From an uncultured Cohaesibacter sp. (GTDB lineage Bacteria > Pseudomonadota > Alphaproteobacteria > Rhizobiales > Cohaesibacteraceae), in assembly GCF_963664735.1 (NCBI RefSeq), contig NZ_OY761553.1, positions 2,743,303 to 2,807,302 on the forward strand: a DNA stretch of 64,000 nucleotides. Reading direction: 5' to 3'. The notes beneath the pieces are model-generated. The model worked only from the letters and a program-made list of their open reading frames with translations. It ran no database searches and was not told where the DNA came from. A program made the position numbers and the translations under genes. Shown in pieces: positions 45,312-53,549 of the stretch. Each line of letters begins with the position of its first letter. Position 1 is the stretch's first letter.

Positions 45312-45337
45312 CAAAAGGACAACGAGCAGCCTTGTCC
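45312..45337 (-). terminator. Weak terminator candidate after flagellin 5
   Basis: Short GGACAA / TTGTCC stem followed on the minus strand by TTTT, 56 bases after the stop codon. Weaker than the terminators of the other flagellin genes. Confidence 0.4.
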
Positions 45338-45392
45338 GTTGGCCGAAGCCAATCGACCGACAATATGATGCATCCGGAAACTGGTGTTGAAA

Positions 45393-46607
45393 TTACTGCA
45401 GCAGCTTTAGCAAATACTGGGGTACTTTGTTTGCCTGCGCAACGGCGGCGGCGGCAGCCTGAACGCGCACAGACTCCGACGACATTTTCGCCATTTCCTT
45501 AGCTACGTCCACATCGGTTATCGCAGATCTTGCAGCTTCGAGACTCTCAATGCTGGTATGGAGCTGCTGTGCGCGAAACTCAAATCGCGACATCGTGCCC
45601 CCCAGCTCCGACCGGGCGTTTGCAACCGACCCTATCGCCAGATCCAACAGTGAAAAGGCTTTGGCTGCACCGTCTTGAGTGGAAAGATCCAAGCCAGAAA
45701 GCCCCAATGCGGAGCTCGAGAGAGACTGAATAGAAATGTTGATGGTATCGGTGCCGTTGGCTCCAACCATCACATCTGCCCCGGAGGAAATCGCCGGAAC
45801 TGACATGCCTCGCTCACTCACATCACTCCCCGCAGAAAGCCCCATCACTGCAAGCAGCCCACTGTCTCCGGAGATATCGGTGATATCGAGCGACGCCATG
45901 TCGCCGGTCTCAGCGCTTGTAAGCTGTAGGTTCCCCGCATCATCAACAGAGGCCGTAACAGTGTAATCACCCTGCTCCTGCAGTGAAGCGTTGATCGCTG
46001 AAGCCAGATCTTGGGCTGACATCGCCGCCGTGCTAGTTCCATCACTTTTGCTTATAACCGTTACCTTGGTGCCATTAATGGAGAAGCTCGCGTTTGCGTC
46101 TTTAGTTGAAGCCGCTGCGCTGTAGCCACCCGCAACACCGCTACTAAAGACCGCGGCAGTCTCAACCGTATCATTGGAGTAGTCACTTGAGCCGTCAAGC
46201 AAGCTCACGCCATTGTATCGTGTGCCAGAGCTAACGCTGTCAATTTCCTGCAGAAGGGCGGCAAATTCGGTTTGGATATCGCTACGCTCATCATCGGTCA
46301 CCGTGCCTGATGCTGCTTGCGAGGATAAGGTTTTCATCCGCTCAAGGATTTCTGAAATAGTTGAAGCGCCGCCATCTGCAGTCTGCAGCAGAGCCAGACT
46401 GTTAGATGCGTTTACAGACGCCTGTTCAAGGGTAGCCAGATCCGAAGACATACCCGTCGAAATGGCGAGGCCCGCCGGATCATCCGACGCTTTACCGATG
46501 CGCGATCCGCTCGATAGTTTTGAAATGGAATCCGAGAGCCGGTTTGACGACTTGTTCAAATATCGCACAGCTGTGTTAGCGGCAATATTTGTGGAAATTA
46601 CTGGCAT
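45393..46607 (-). CDS. Flagellin 5 of five (divergent)
   Basis: Filament subunit, 404 residues from ATG 46607, which has AGGAG eight bases upstream; the in-frame extension before it is not conserved. It keeps the MPVISTNxAANTAVR start but differs throughout (YLNKSSNRLSDSISKLSSGSRIGKASDDPAGLAISTGM) and ends NKVPQYLLKLLQ instead of NQMPQNLL. It is therefore an older paralogue outside the gene-conversion group. It lies directly downstream of the sigma-factor gene; its promoter sits in the 124-base gap. Confidence 0.93.
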   Translation of the reverse strand: MPVISTNIAANTAVRYLNKSSNRLSDSISKLSSGSRIGKASDDPAGLAISTGMSSDLATLEQASVNASNSLALLQTADGGASTISEILERMKTLSSQAASGTVTDDERSDIQTEFAALLQEIDSVSSGTRYNGVSLLDGSSDYSNDTVETAAVFSSGVAGGYSAAASTKDANASFSINGTKVTVISKSDGTSTAAMSAQDLASAINASLQEQGDYTVTASVDDAGNLQLTSAETGDMASLDITDISGDSGLLAVMGLSAGSDVSERGMSVPAISSGADVMVGANGTDTINISIQSLSSSALGLSGLDLSTQDGAAKAFSLLDLAIGSVANARSELGGTMSRFEFRAQQLHTSIESLEAARSAITDVDVAKEMAKMSSESVRVQAAAAAVAQANKVPQYLLKLLQ

Positions 46608-46677
46608 ACTCAAACTCCTCGTTACCGACAACAGGCACGCTTGCGAGTGAATTTCAAGCTAAGCACCTACAGTCTCT

Positions 46678-46701
46678 AACGGGAGGAGCGCGTAAAACCG
46701 G
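46678..46701 (-). promoter_or_regulatory. ECF-type promoter motif of flagellin 5
   Basis: Minus strand CCGG-N16-CGTT, 71 bases before the start. Confidence 0.6.
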
Positions 46702-46731
46702 GCGAATTTAAATGGAAATGCGAAAGTTTGC

Positions 46732-47388
46732 TTAAGGTTGGGTAAACAGGGAAAGAATATCTGCACTGTGGGCCTTGAGCAACTGGCGCAGCTTTTGCCG
46801 CCCGCGTTTGAGCAGGGATTCGACGGCCGAAACGCTTGTTTCCATAATCTCAGCTATTTCGCTGTTGCTCATATTTTCATTGTAGGAGAAGACGATTGCA
46901 ATGCGCTGCTGATCAGGCAACTGCGCGACCGCATCTTCGAGCAGGTCAATCGCTTCTTGCATTTCAAGAATGGCAGACTGGTTGGAGCTATCGTCTTTGA
47001 CATCTGGCAGAACATCCATTGCCGATGCTCTATTCTTGCGAAGAAGGTCAATGCAGCGATTGGTGACAACCTTAAACAACCAAGTCGAGAACTTTGCTCT
47101 TCCAGATTTCCATTCACCCCGGCGGGTCCAAACCTGCAAGAAAGCGTCTTGCAACACATCCTCAGCTTCAGGTCCGTCTTGAAGAATACGAAAAGCCACG
47201 GCATAGCCGCGATCAATGTGCCTCTCAACGAGCAACTGAAAAGCTTCCTCCTGACCGAGAGCGATAAGACCAAGCAATTCGTCATCACTGAGCGCAACCA
47301 AATCGCGCGCCTGCAACAGTTGGGTTTTAGCCGGAACTGACTCAGGTGTATTCGATTGTGAAACAGTTAGCACAGTTGCATTCTTCAT
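46732..47388 (-). CDS. ECF-type sigma-70 family RNA polymerase sigma factor
   Basis: Alternative sigma factor of 218 residues with only regions 2 and 4. Region 2 is seen in FQLLVERHIDRGYAVAFRILQDGPEAEDVLQDAFLQVWTRRGEW and KFSTWLFKVVTNRCIDLLRKNR (core binding and -10 recognition), region 4 in LPDQQRIAIVFSYNENMSNSEIAEIMETSVSAVESLLKRGRQKLRQLL (-35 recognition). A ~40-residue N-terminal extension precedes region 2. No anti-sigma gene is adjacent. It is the first gene of the leftward flagellar block, and its own upstream region carries the same CCTG-N16-CGTT motif as the flagellin genes, suggesting autoregulation and control of the filament genes. This is not a FliA-type sigma-28, which would have region 3. 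Confidence 0.9.
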   Translation of the reverse strand: MKNATVLTVSQSNTPESVPAKTQLLQARDLVALSDDELLGLIALGQEEAFQLLVERHIDRGYAVAFRILQDGPEAEDVLQDAFLQVWTRRGEWKSGRAKFSTWLFKVVTNRCIDLLRKNRASAMDVLPDVKDDSSNQSAILEMQEAIDLLEDAVAQLPDQQRIAIVFSYNENMSNSEIAEIMETSVSAVESLLKRGRQKLRQLLKAHSADILSLFTQP

Positions 47389-47449
47389 TGTTCAGTCCAT
47401 CAACGTTCTAGGCTAAGAAGGCACCTCACAAAATTCTTCCTACTAATAA

Positions 47450-47473
47450 AACGTTGTACCGAACTCTTTCAGG
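47450..47473 (-). promoter_or_regulatory. ECF-type promoter motif of the sigma-factor gene
   Basis: Minus strand CCTG-N16-CGTT followed by TTATTAG, 62 bases before the start codon. Confidence 0.55.
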
Positions 47474-47538
47474 CGTGTAACTATAAGTTTTTTTTCGGTA
47501 TATTTCTGACTTTTTCTAGGAAAAATCTGCATCCAGCA

Positions 47539-47558
47539 AGGAATCTTTTGCCTAGTAA
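47539..47558. promoter_or_regulatory. Shared upstream element, sigma-factor copy
   Basis: AGGAATCTTTTGCCTAGTAA, 18 of 20 bases identical to 35661-35680 upstream of flgD and in the same orientation relative to the gene. Confidence 0.5.
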
Positions 47559-47559
47559 A

Positions 47560-48060
47560 AAGTGATAATATCTATTCTTCTGTATACTTAAGAAATAATA
47601 TTGCTATTTTATGTATTTTTAATATATTTATATTGATTAATATTATATAAATTATTTATTATGCAATATTAATCAAAAAATTAAATTTATTACTTAATTT
47701 TATATTTTAATTTTTTTTCAATTTTACAATAATTTATCAAATCAATTATATAATTACTATACATACAATATTATTATAATATTATTTTTAATAATAATAT
47801 TTTATTTTAATTTAAACCATCACGTTATATTTTTATATAAATCATTTTACTGAAACATATTAACAATTTTAATTGAAAATTATTTTTGAATGTTCAGTCT
47901 TCCTAATTCAATTAGGAAAATGTTAAACTATCTTACTAATTCGTTAACAAGACGCAATTTTAGCGAAAAACTACATTTGTATAATGACAGACAAAATTAG
48001 AAATATTTATATATTTCTGAACACAATTCCAGACATTTTTTCGGCCCGTTCTAGTCCAGT
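47560..48060. other. Extremely AT-rich noncoding stretch
   Basis: The stretch 47641-47820 contains only four or five G/C per 60 bases, about 92% A+T, against a roughly 52-55% GC surrounding. No credible reading frame exists on either strand. It may be a curved or nucleoid-protein-bound upstream region of the sigma-factor gene, or a scar of transfer. Confidence 0.8.
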
Positions 48061-48102
48061 TTCTACACAGAATATTTGAATTTCTAATACCGAAAATTGC
48101 AG

Positions 48103-48177
48103 ATGAGCCGCTGGCGACTCACGAATGATTCGCCTATTCCATGAAGCGAATCATTCGTGAGTCCAACAGTGGCTCAT
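48103..48177. repeat. Long imperfect palindrome
   Basis: Inner arms of 18 perfectly complementary bases (48116-48133 and 48146-48163) around a 12-base loop, enclosed by outer arms of 11 bases with one mismatch (48103-48113 and 48167-48177). There is no T tract. It lies 227 bases beyond the stop of the second RND operon. A further smaller stem (ggcccgcga/tcgcgagcc) is at 48316-48340. It could be an RNA end structure or a relic of a mobile element; no transposase gene is present. Confidence 0.75.
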
Positions 48178-48403
48178 GGGAGAGGCCACCGACAGTGGCG
48201 CACTATCTCGCGCTCCAGTCTGTGAAACAAATATGGATTTCGGACAGATATACTCCCATCTAAACTCTCTGATTTCTGCCATTTTCAACCGGGTCTTGCT
48301 ATATAAATCAACGAATGGCCCGCGAGAGTATCGCGAGCCATCGCTATCGAACGGTCTAGGGTTGGTATCCCCCCTGACCATAAATAATTAGTGGTTCTTT
48401 GCG

Positions 48404-51400
48404 CTAAGCAACAATGTCCCCTTCATTCTTAATCCCAAACAAACGACGAACAATCACATAGAGCACAGGCACCATCACAATACCGATAAAGGTGGAAGCA
48501 ATCATGCCGCCAATGACGCCGATACCGATGGCATTTTGCGCGTTGGCGCCAGCACCGGTGGCCACAGCCAAGGGCAGGACGCCCAGAATGAAGGTAAGCG
48601 CCGTCATCATAATTGGTCTTAGTCGCTGCAAAGAGGCCTCAACAGCCGCATCAACCAAGTCATGCCCTTGTTTGAATAGGGTTTCGGCAAATTCAACGAT
48701 CAGAATAGCGTTTCGGGCAGCAAGGCCTATCGTGGTCAAGATACCAACCTTGAAGTAAACATCATTGGACTGACCAAACAGCCAAGCAGCCAACAAGGCG
48801 CCAAAGATCCCCACCGGAACGACAAGCATCACCGAGATCGGAATCGACCAGCTCTCATAAAGCGCAGCCAAGGCCAGGAAGACAATCAGGAAGGACAGGG
48901 CATAAAGCATTGGCGCTTGCTGACCAGACTGACGCTCCTGATAACTCAACCCGGTCCATTCGACCCCGAAACCACTCGGTAACTGCTCAGCGAGCTCTTC
49001 CATCGCTTCCATCGCCTGACCCGAGCTGGTGTTTGCTCCTGCCGAGCCATCAATCTGGATCGCAGGGGATCCGTCATAGCGAGCAAGGCTCGGAGAAACA
49101 GGCTCCCACTTGGTCGTGATAAAGGCGCTGAACGGCACCATTTCGCTGGAGCTGTTGCTAATGTACCATTTGCCAATGTCTTCGGGCTGCATGCGATACT
49201 CCGCCTGCCCCTGGACGATAACAGGCCGCAGGTTGCCGTTGAGGTCGAAGTCATTGACATCCTTACCTGTGAAGATGATCGACAGCATGGAGTTTATGCT
49301 GCTCAGAGACACACCCAAGCTCTCCGCCTTGGGTTGATCAATCAGAATACGCAATGCACTTTCATCTTCGTTATCCGAAGAACGAATATTTTGCACACGG
49401 CTATCCTTTTTCGCCAAGGCGACCAGTTGATCTGCTGCATCTGACAATTCTTCATGGTCGGCACCGTTGCGTGAAACCAGATACATGGAGAAACCGCCCG
49501 ATCTGCCAAGCCCCATAATGGCAGGAGGCTGCATGACATAAATCTGGGCCTGTCGGCTGGAGGCAAAATGCATATTGATGCGCAGGGCAACCTGTGAGGC
49601 ATCCAATCTGGCGTCTTCACGCTGATCAAAATCCTTGAGCTTGATGAACATCATGGCCTGGTTGGAACCCGAACCGCCAAAGCTGAAGCCCAGCGCGGCA
49701 AAGGTTGCGTCAATGGCATCCCCTTCCTCACCCAATAGATAGGATTCGACTTCCTCAACAACCTGTTTGGTCTGCTTGTAGGTTGAGCCCTCCGGCAACT
49801 TGATCTGGCTCATCAACATGCCTTGGTCTTCAGTCGGCAAGAAAGAAGAATTCATGCGTTCATAAACGAGCCAAGCTCCTCCGGTCACCAAGACGAGCAC
49901 CAGCAACATTGTGAAAGGAGCTTTCAGAATGAAACGGACAACGGAACCGTAGGAGCTGGAAAGATAATCAAAACCTCTATTGAACCAACGAGCGGGAGCG
50001 ATTTCCTTACCGGTTGATTTCTTGCGTAGAAAACGAGCACAAAGCGCCGGAGACAATGTGATAGCCACGAACAGGGAAAGAACCATGGCGGCAATCATCG
50101 TGACAGAGAACTGGCGATAGATCACACCCGTTGACCCACCGAAAAAGGCCATGGGCAAGAACACGGCCGACAGAACAACGACGATACCGATCAAAGCACT
50201 CGTAATCTGTCCCATGCTGCGTCTGGTCGCCTCCATAGGCCCCACGCCTTCATCATGCATCAGACGATCCACGTTCTCCACGACAACGATCGCATCGTCC
50301 ACCAGCAGGCCAATGGCAAGCACCATGGCAAACATCGTCAGCGTGTTAATGGTAAAGCCAGTCACCGCCAATACGGCCAGAGTTCCCAAAAGCACAACAG
50401 GAACAGCGATAAGCGGCACAAAGGTCGCCCGCAACGACTGCAAGAAGATGAGCAGAACGAGCACCACCAGCACGACGGCCTCGCCGAGGGTGTGATAAAC
50501 TTTGTTGATAGAGAGCTCAACAAAGGGAGACGTGTCATAGGCGTAACGCACCTCGACCCCTTCGGGCAGCGAGCCCTTCAGCTTGTCCATGGTGGCACGA
50601 ACGGCAGCCGACGTGTCCACAGCGTTGGCACCTGTCGCCAGATTTATGCCGAAGCCAGCTGCATTAAGTCCCTTAAACAGCGAGTTTGAGCCATAATCTT
50701 CCTGACCGATTTCAACCTTGGCCACATCTCCCAAATAGACGGAACCACCACTATCGTTGGTCTTGAGCAGGATCTGCTTGAAGTCATCAACGGTTTTAAG
50801 CTGGCTTTGAGCCGTCAGGTTGGCTGTGAACTGCTGCCCTCCCACGGTGGGCTGCGACCCCAGTGAACCAACGGATACTGTCGTGTTCTGCGCCTGTACA
50901 GCGGTTACCACATCACTTGGTGTGAGCTGATAACGGTTCAATGACATAGGATCGAGCCAAATACGCATGGCGTAGCCAGAACCGAAGGAGTTGATCCCGC
51001 CAACGCCTTCCGTGCGCTGAACAGGGTCTTCCACCACCTCTTCAAGCAGGTTGCCAAGCTCCAGCGTGGAGTGCTTTCCATCGGTTGAGACCAAGGCGCC
51101 AACCAGCAGAATGGAATCGTTGGAGCGCCTGAGGGTAATTCCCGCATCCACAACCGCATCGGGCAACTGACTTTCAATCTGACCAATTTTGGTCTGCACG
51201 TCATTCTGTGCCGTTACAGGGTCAACCGCGCCGTCGAACACCAACTCGAGCGAAGCACGCCCCTCACTCGAATTCGAAATGGTATAAAGAACCCCGTCCA
51301 GATCAGTGAGGCTATCTTCGATAACCTTGGTAACCGAGTTTTCGACCGCTTCGGCTGTCGCGCCCTTATAGGTCGCGGAAATCCGGATTGTTGTTGGGGC

Positions 51401-51514
51401 GATATCTGGATATTGGGCCACTGGCAATGTCGTAATGGACCACACGCCCGCGAGCATCGTAACAATAGCGAGCACCCAGGCAAAAACCGGGCGATCAATG
51501 AAAAAGGATCCCAT
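48404..51514 (-). CDS. RND multidrug efflux pump, inner-membrane subunit, second system
   Basis: HAE1-type proton-driven exporter of 1036 residues. N-terminus MGSFFIDRPVFAWVLAIVTM and the TM4 aspartate pair (LAIGLLVDDAIVVVENVDRL) are standard. In TM10 the usual lysine of the proton relay is arginine (GLAARNAILIVEFAETL instead of SAKNA as in the pump at 3532). It follows the adaptor gene by five bases, so the two form one operon; no outer-membrane channel gene is linked. The MarR gene upstream is the likely regulator. Confidence 0.94.
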   Translation of the reverse strand: MGSFFIDRPVFAWVLAIVTMLAGVWSITTLPVAQYPDIAPTTIRISATYKGATAEAVENSVTKVIEDSLTDLDGVLYTISNSSEGRASLELVFDGAVDPVTAQNDVQTKIGQIESQLPDAVVDAGITLRRSNDSILLVGALVSTDGKHSTLELGNLLEEVVEDPVQRTEGVGGINSFGSGYAMRIWLDPMSLNRYQLTPSDVVTAVQAQNTTVSVGSLGSQPTVGGQQFTANLTAQSQLKTVDDFKQILLKTNDSGGSVYLGDVAKVEIGQEDYGSNSLFKGLNAAGFGINLATGANAVDTSAAVRATMDKLKGSLPEGVEVRYAYDTSPFVELSINKVYHTLGEAVVLVVLVLLIFLQSLRATFVPLIAVPVVLLGTLAVLAVTGFTINTLTMFAMVLAIGLLVDDAIVVVENVDRLMHDEGVGPMEATRRSMGQITSALIGIVVVLSAVFLPMAFFGGSTGVIYRQFSVTMIAAMVLSLFVAITLSPALCARFLRKKSTGKEIAPARWFNRGFDYLSSSYGSVVRFILKAPFTMLLVLVLVTGGAWLVYERMNSSFLPTEDQGMLMSQIKLPEGSTYKQTKQVVEEVESYLLGEEGDAIDATFAALGFSFGGSGSNQAMMFIKLKDFDQREDARLDASQVALRINMHFASSRQAQIYVMQPPAIMGLGRSGGFSMYLVSRNGADHEELSDAADQLVALAKKDSRVQNIRSSDNEDESALRILIDQPKAESLGVSLSSINSMLSIIFTGKDVNDFDLNGNLRPVIVQGQAEYRMQPEDIGKWYISNSSSEMVPFSAFITTKWEPVSPSLARYDGSPAIQIDGSAGANTSSGQAMEAMEELAEQLPSGFGVEWTGLSYQERQSGQQAPMLYALSFLIVFLALAALYESWSIPISVMLVVPVGIFGALLAAWLFGQSNDVYFKVGILTTIGLAARNAILIVEFAETLFKQGHDLVDAAVEASLQRLRPIMMTALTFILGVLPLAVATGAGANAQNAIGIGVIGGMIASTFIGIVMVPVLYVIVRRLFGIKNEGDIVA

Positions 51515-51519
51515 ATCGC

Positions 51520-52752
51520 CTACTCCTTCGTGTCCGCATCGGCGGACTCAGCGGTATCGGCGGAGGCTTTCACTTCCTTGATTACACCATCGACAAACGC
51601 AACAGGAACAGGTTTGATTTCGCCGCCTTCCTTTAGATTACGAATGTTGTCGACGATGATCTTGTCGCCAGCCACAACGCCACCGGTCACAATCCAGTTG
51701 TTCTGGTGAGATCCGATTTCCTCAAGCTTTGCGACAGCAATCTTGCCATCCTTGGCCAAATATGCAGTCAGGCTGCCGTCGCTCGCTCGCTGGGTGGCTC
51801 CTTGCGGCACCAGAATGGCTTTCGATGTGCCCAGAGTCGCATCCACGCGTAAAAACTGCCCCGGGATAACCAAGCGCTTTGGATTTTCAAATTCCATGCG
51901 CAAAGCAACGGTTCCTGTCGTGGTGGAAACAGAGGTCCCGGGCGAACGCAAAATACCTTCCCCATCCAATGTCTCACCGGTTTCAAGCTGCAGCTTAAGG
52001 CTTAGCTTATCGGCGCGTGTCAGGTAGCCACTATCGACAAGATTACGAATGGAGAGCATACGAACGCTTGATTCCTGAACGTCGACATAAATCGGATTAA
52101 GCCTTGTTACGGTCGTCAAAGCTGTCGTCTGATTGGAGGTCACAATAGACCCGACCGAGACATCCGCGACGTCTGGAATACCCGAAATCGGGCTCCGAAT
52201 TTCAGTCCAGTCAAGATTGAGCTTGGCAGTACGCAAAGCAGCATTAGCTGTTTTCAGTGAGGCTTCAGCTTTGTGCAAACTGACTTCGGCATCCTTCACA
52301 TCAGCTGAGGAAATGCCGGTTCCCTCAATTTTCTTATAGCGTTCAAGTGTTATCTGCGCCCCTTCCAGGGTTGCTTCAGCACTGGCAACGTCAGCTTCTG
52401 CAGACTGCACAGACGCTTCGTAGGTTTCGTTGTCGATACGGAAAAGCAGATCTCCAACTTTGACTGGACGGCCCGGCTCATAAGCAATTTCCGAGATGAC
52501 GCCGTTTACGCGAGGTCTGATATCGACCTGCTCATAGGCCACTGCTCGTCCGGGAAGGGTCACTTCGTAGGGCACGTCGGATTGCTCCAGCGTGATGACA
52601 CCAACAGTGAGAGGCCCTTGAGCCATTCCACCCATAGAGCCTCCGGGGGCGGGCTGTGCCAATGCAAGCGCAGGGGTCAGTAGCCCGAGAAGCAAGGCCA
52701 AGGTTGGTGATAGCCTGTGCTTGCGAAGCATGCTTTTTCGTGAGCGCGTCAT
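51520..52752 (-). CDS. RND efflux periplasmic adaptor, second system
   Basis: Membrane-fusion protein of 410 residues with a signal peptide (KHRLSPTLALLLGLLTPALALAQ). Domains follow the AcrA order: lipoyl half (VDIRPRVNGVISEIAYEPGRPVKVGDLLFRIDNETYEA), coiled coil (ADVASAEATLEGAQITLERYKKI ... SLHKAEASLKTANAALRTAKLNL), second lipoyl half with RSPISGIPDVADVSVG, and beta-barrel. It ends with a short Ala/Asp/Glu-rich tail. The start at 52752 has AAGAGA upstream; a later ATG at 52731 is possible. Divergent from marR with a perfect palindrome between. Confidence 0.92.
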   Translation of the reverse strand: MTRSRKSMLRKHRLSPTLALLLGLLTPALALAQPAPGGSMGGMAQGPLTVGVITLEQSDVPYEVTLPGRAVAYEQVDIRPRVNGVISEIAYEPGRPVKVGDLLFRIDNETYEASVQSAEADVASAEATLEGAQITLERYKKIEGTGISSADVKDAEVSLHKAEASLKTANAALRTAKLNLDWTEIRSPISGIPDVADVSVGSIVTSNQTTALTTVTRLNPIYVDVQESSVRMLSIRNLVDSGYLTRADKLSLKLQLETGETLDGEGILRSPGTSVSTTTGTVALRMEFENPKRLVIPGQFLRVDATLGTSKAILVPQGATQRASDGSLTAYLAKDGKIAVAKLEEIGSHQNNWIVTGGVVAGDKIIVDNIRNLKEGGEIKPVPVAFVDGVIKEVKASADTAESADADTKE

Positions 52753-52829
52753 GTCTATATCTCTTATTTTTCAACTAGCGAGCTGGTTATTGAACTTCAT
52801 CGTTGCCAACGGAGGGTTAACAATGCATT

Positions 52830-52849
52830 TTATCTTTCCAGAAAGATAA
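52830..52849. promoter_or_regulatory. Candidate MarR operator
   Basis: Perfect palindrome TTATCTTTC-CA-GAAAGATAA with nine-base arms, in the 111-base gap between the divergent adaptor and marR genes and 14 bases before the marR start. Size and symmetry fit a MarR dimer. Confidence 0.65.
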
Positions 52850-52863
52850 GTAGGTATTTTGGC

Positions 52864-53373
52864 ATGAATGTGGAAGAGAAAAGTCGGCAGATTCGTGAAA
52901 ACTGGCCAGAGGCCATAACGCCTTTCACGCAGAGCGCTGCACTGGTTCAACAGCTCTCATCCATCCTGCAGGAAACGGCAAAAGCGCTACTAAAGTTCCA
53001 CGACCTCACTTATATGGAGTTCGATGTCTTGGCTGCTTTGCGGTCTCATGAGGCGGAAAAGTCCATGACGCCTACGGAACTCTACAGCGCCCTCCTGATT
53101 TCTTCTGGAGGTTTGACAAAGGTCCTTAACTCTCTGGAAAACAAGTCTTTTATCGTAAGAACCTCATCCGGTGAAGACGCACGACAAAAGCCTGTTCAAC
53201 TCACCAGCACAGGCCGGGAAAAGCTCGCCATTGTTATGCCGGAAATCGCTGCGAACGCAAAAAAGCTCCTGCAAAAAGGGTTTTCTAGCGAGCAGGAGGC
53301 CGAAGCTTTCACCCAAATGCTCAAGCATATTATCACGGCAGCCGAGCAAGAAATTGACCGCAAAGGCGCGTAA
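52864..53373 (+). CDS. MarR family transcriptional regulator
   Basis: Winged-helix repressor of 169 residues. The DNA-binding core spans about residues 55-125: LTYMEFDVLAALRSHEAEKSMTPTELYSALLISSGGLTKVLNSLENKSFIVRTSSGEDARQKPVQLTSTGREKL, with the wing in SSGEDARQKPVQLT. Flanking helices make the dimer. Divergent from the second RND operon and next to a perfect palindrome, so autoregulation and control of the pump are likely. No good ribosome site is visible. The inducer is unknown. Confidence 0.9.
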   Translation: MNVEEKSRQIRENWPEAITPFTQSAALVQQLSSILQETAKALLKFHDLTYMEFDVLAALRSHEAEKSMTPTELYSALLISSGGLTKVLNSLENKSFIVRTSSGEDARQKPVQLTSTGREKLAIVMPEIAANAKKLLQKGFSSEQEAEAFTQMLKHIITAAEQEIDRKGA

Positions 53374-53489
53374 ATCCGCTCAGATTATAGTGAAAATTAC
53401 TTATTTTTTCCCACAGATATCGTGTAACTGACTGTCGCAGCCTGTCTGACCAGACATATTTTAATGTGTTCTGTGCAAACCTGCACAAG

Positions 53490-53519
53490 AAAAACCCCGC
53501 AAGACTTTCTCTCGCGGGG
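53490..53519 (-). terminator. Terminator of the pyruvate/NADP redox operon
   Basis: Stem ccccgc / gcgggg with an inner AGA/TCT pairing, followed on the minus strand by five T, 30 bases after the stop codon of the NfnAB-like gene. Confidence 0.88.
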
Positions 53520-53549
53520 CCGATGTTCACTAAAACTTTTCTGAACGGA

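Noticed and set aside
38474-46607. Insertion-sequence or phage origin of the repeated flagellin segments
   Set aside because: All repeats are explained by paralogous flagellin genes and their upstream regions; no transposase, integrase or target-site duplication is visible.
48151-48381. 76-codon frame on the minus strand after the second RND operon
   Set aside because: Overlaps the long palindrome, no ribosome site of note and no recognisable domain.
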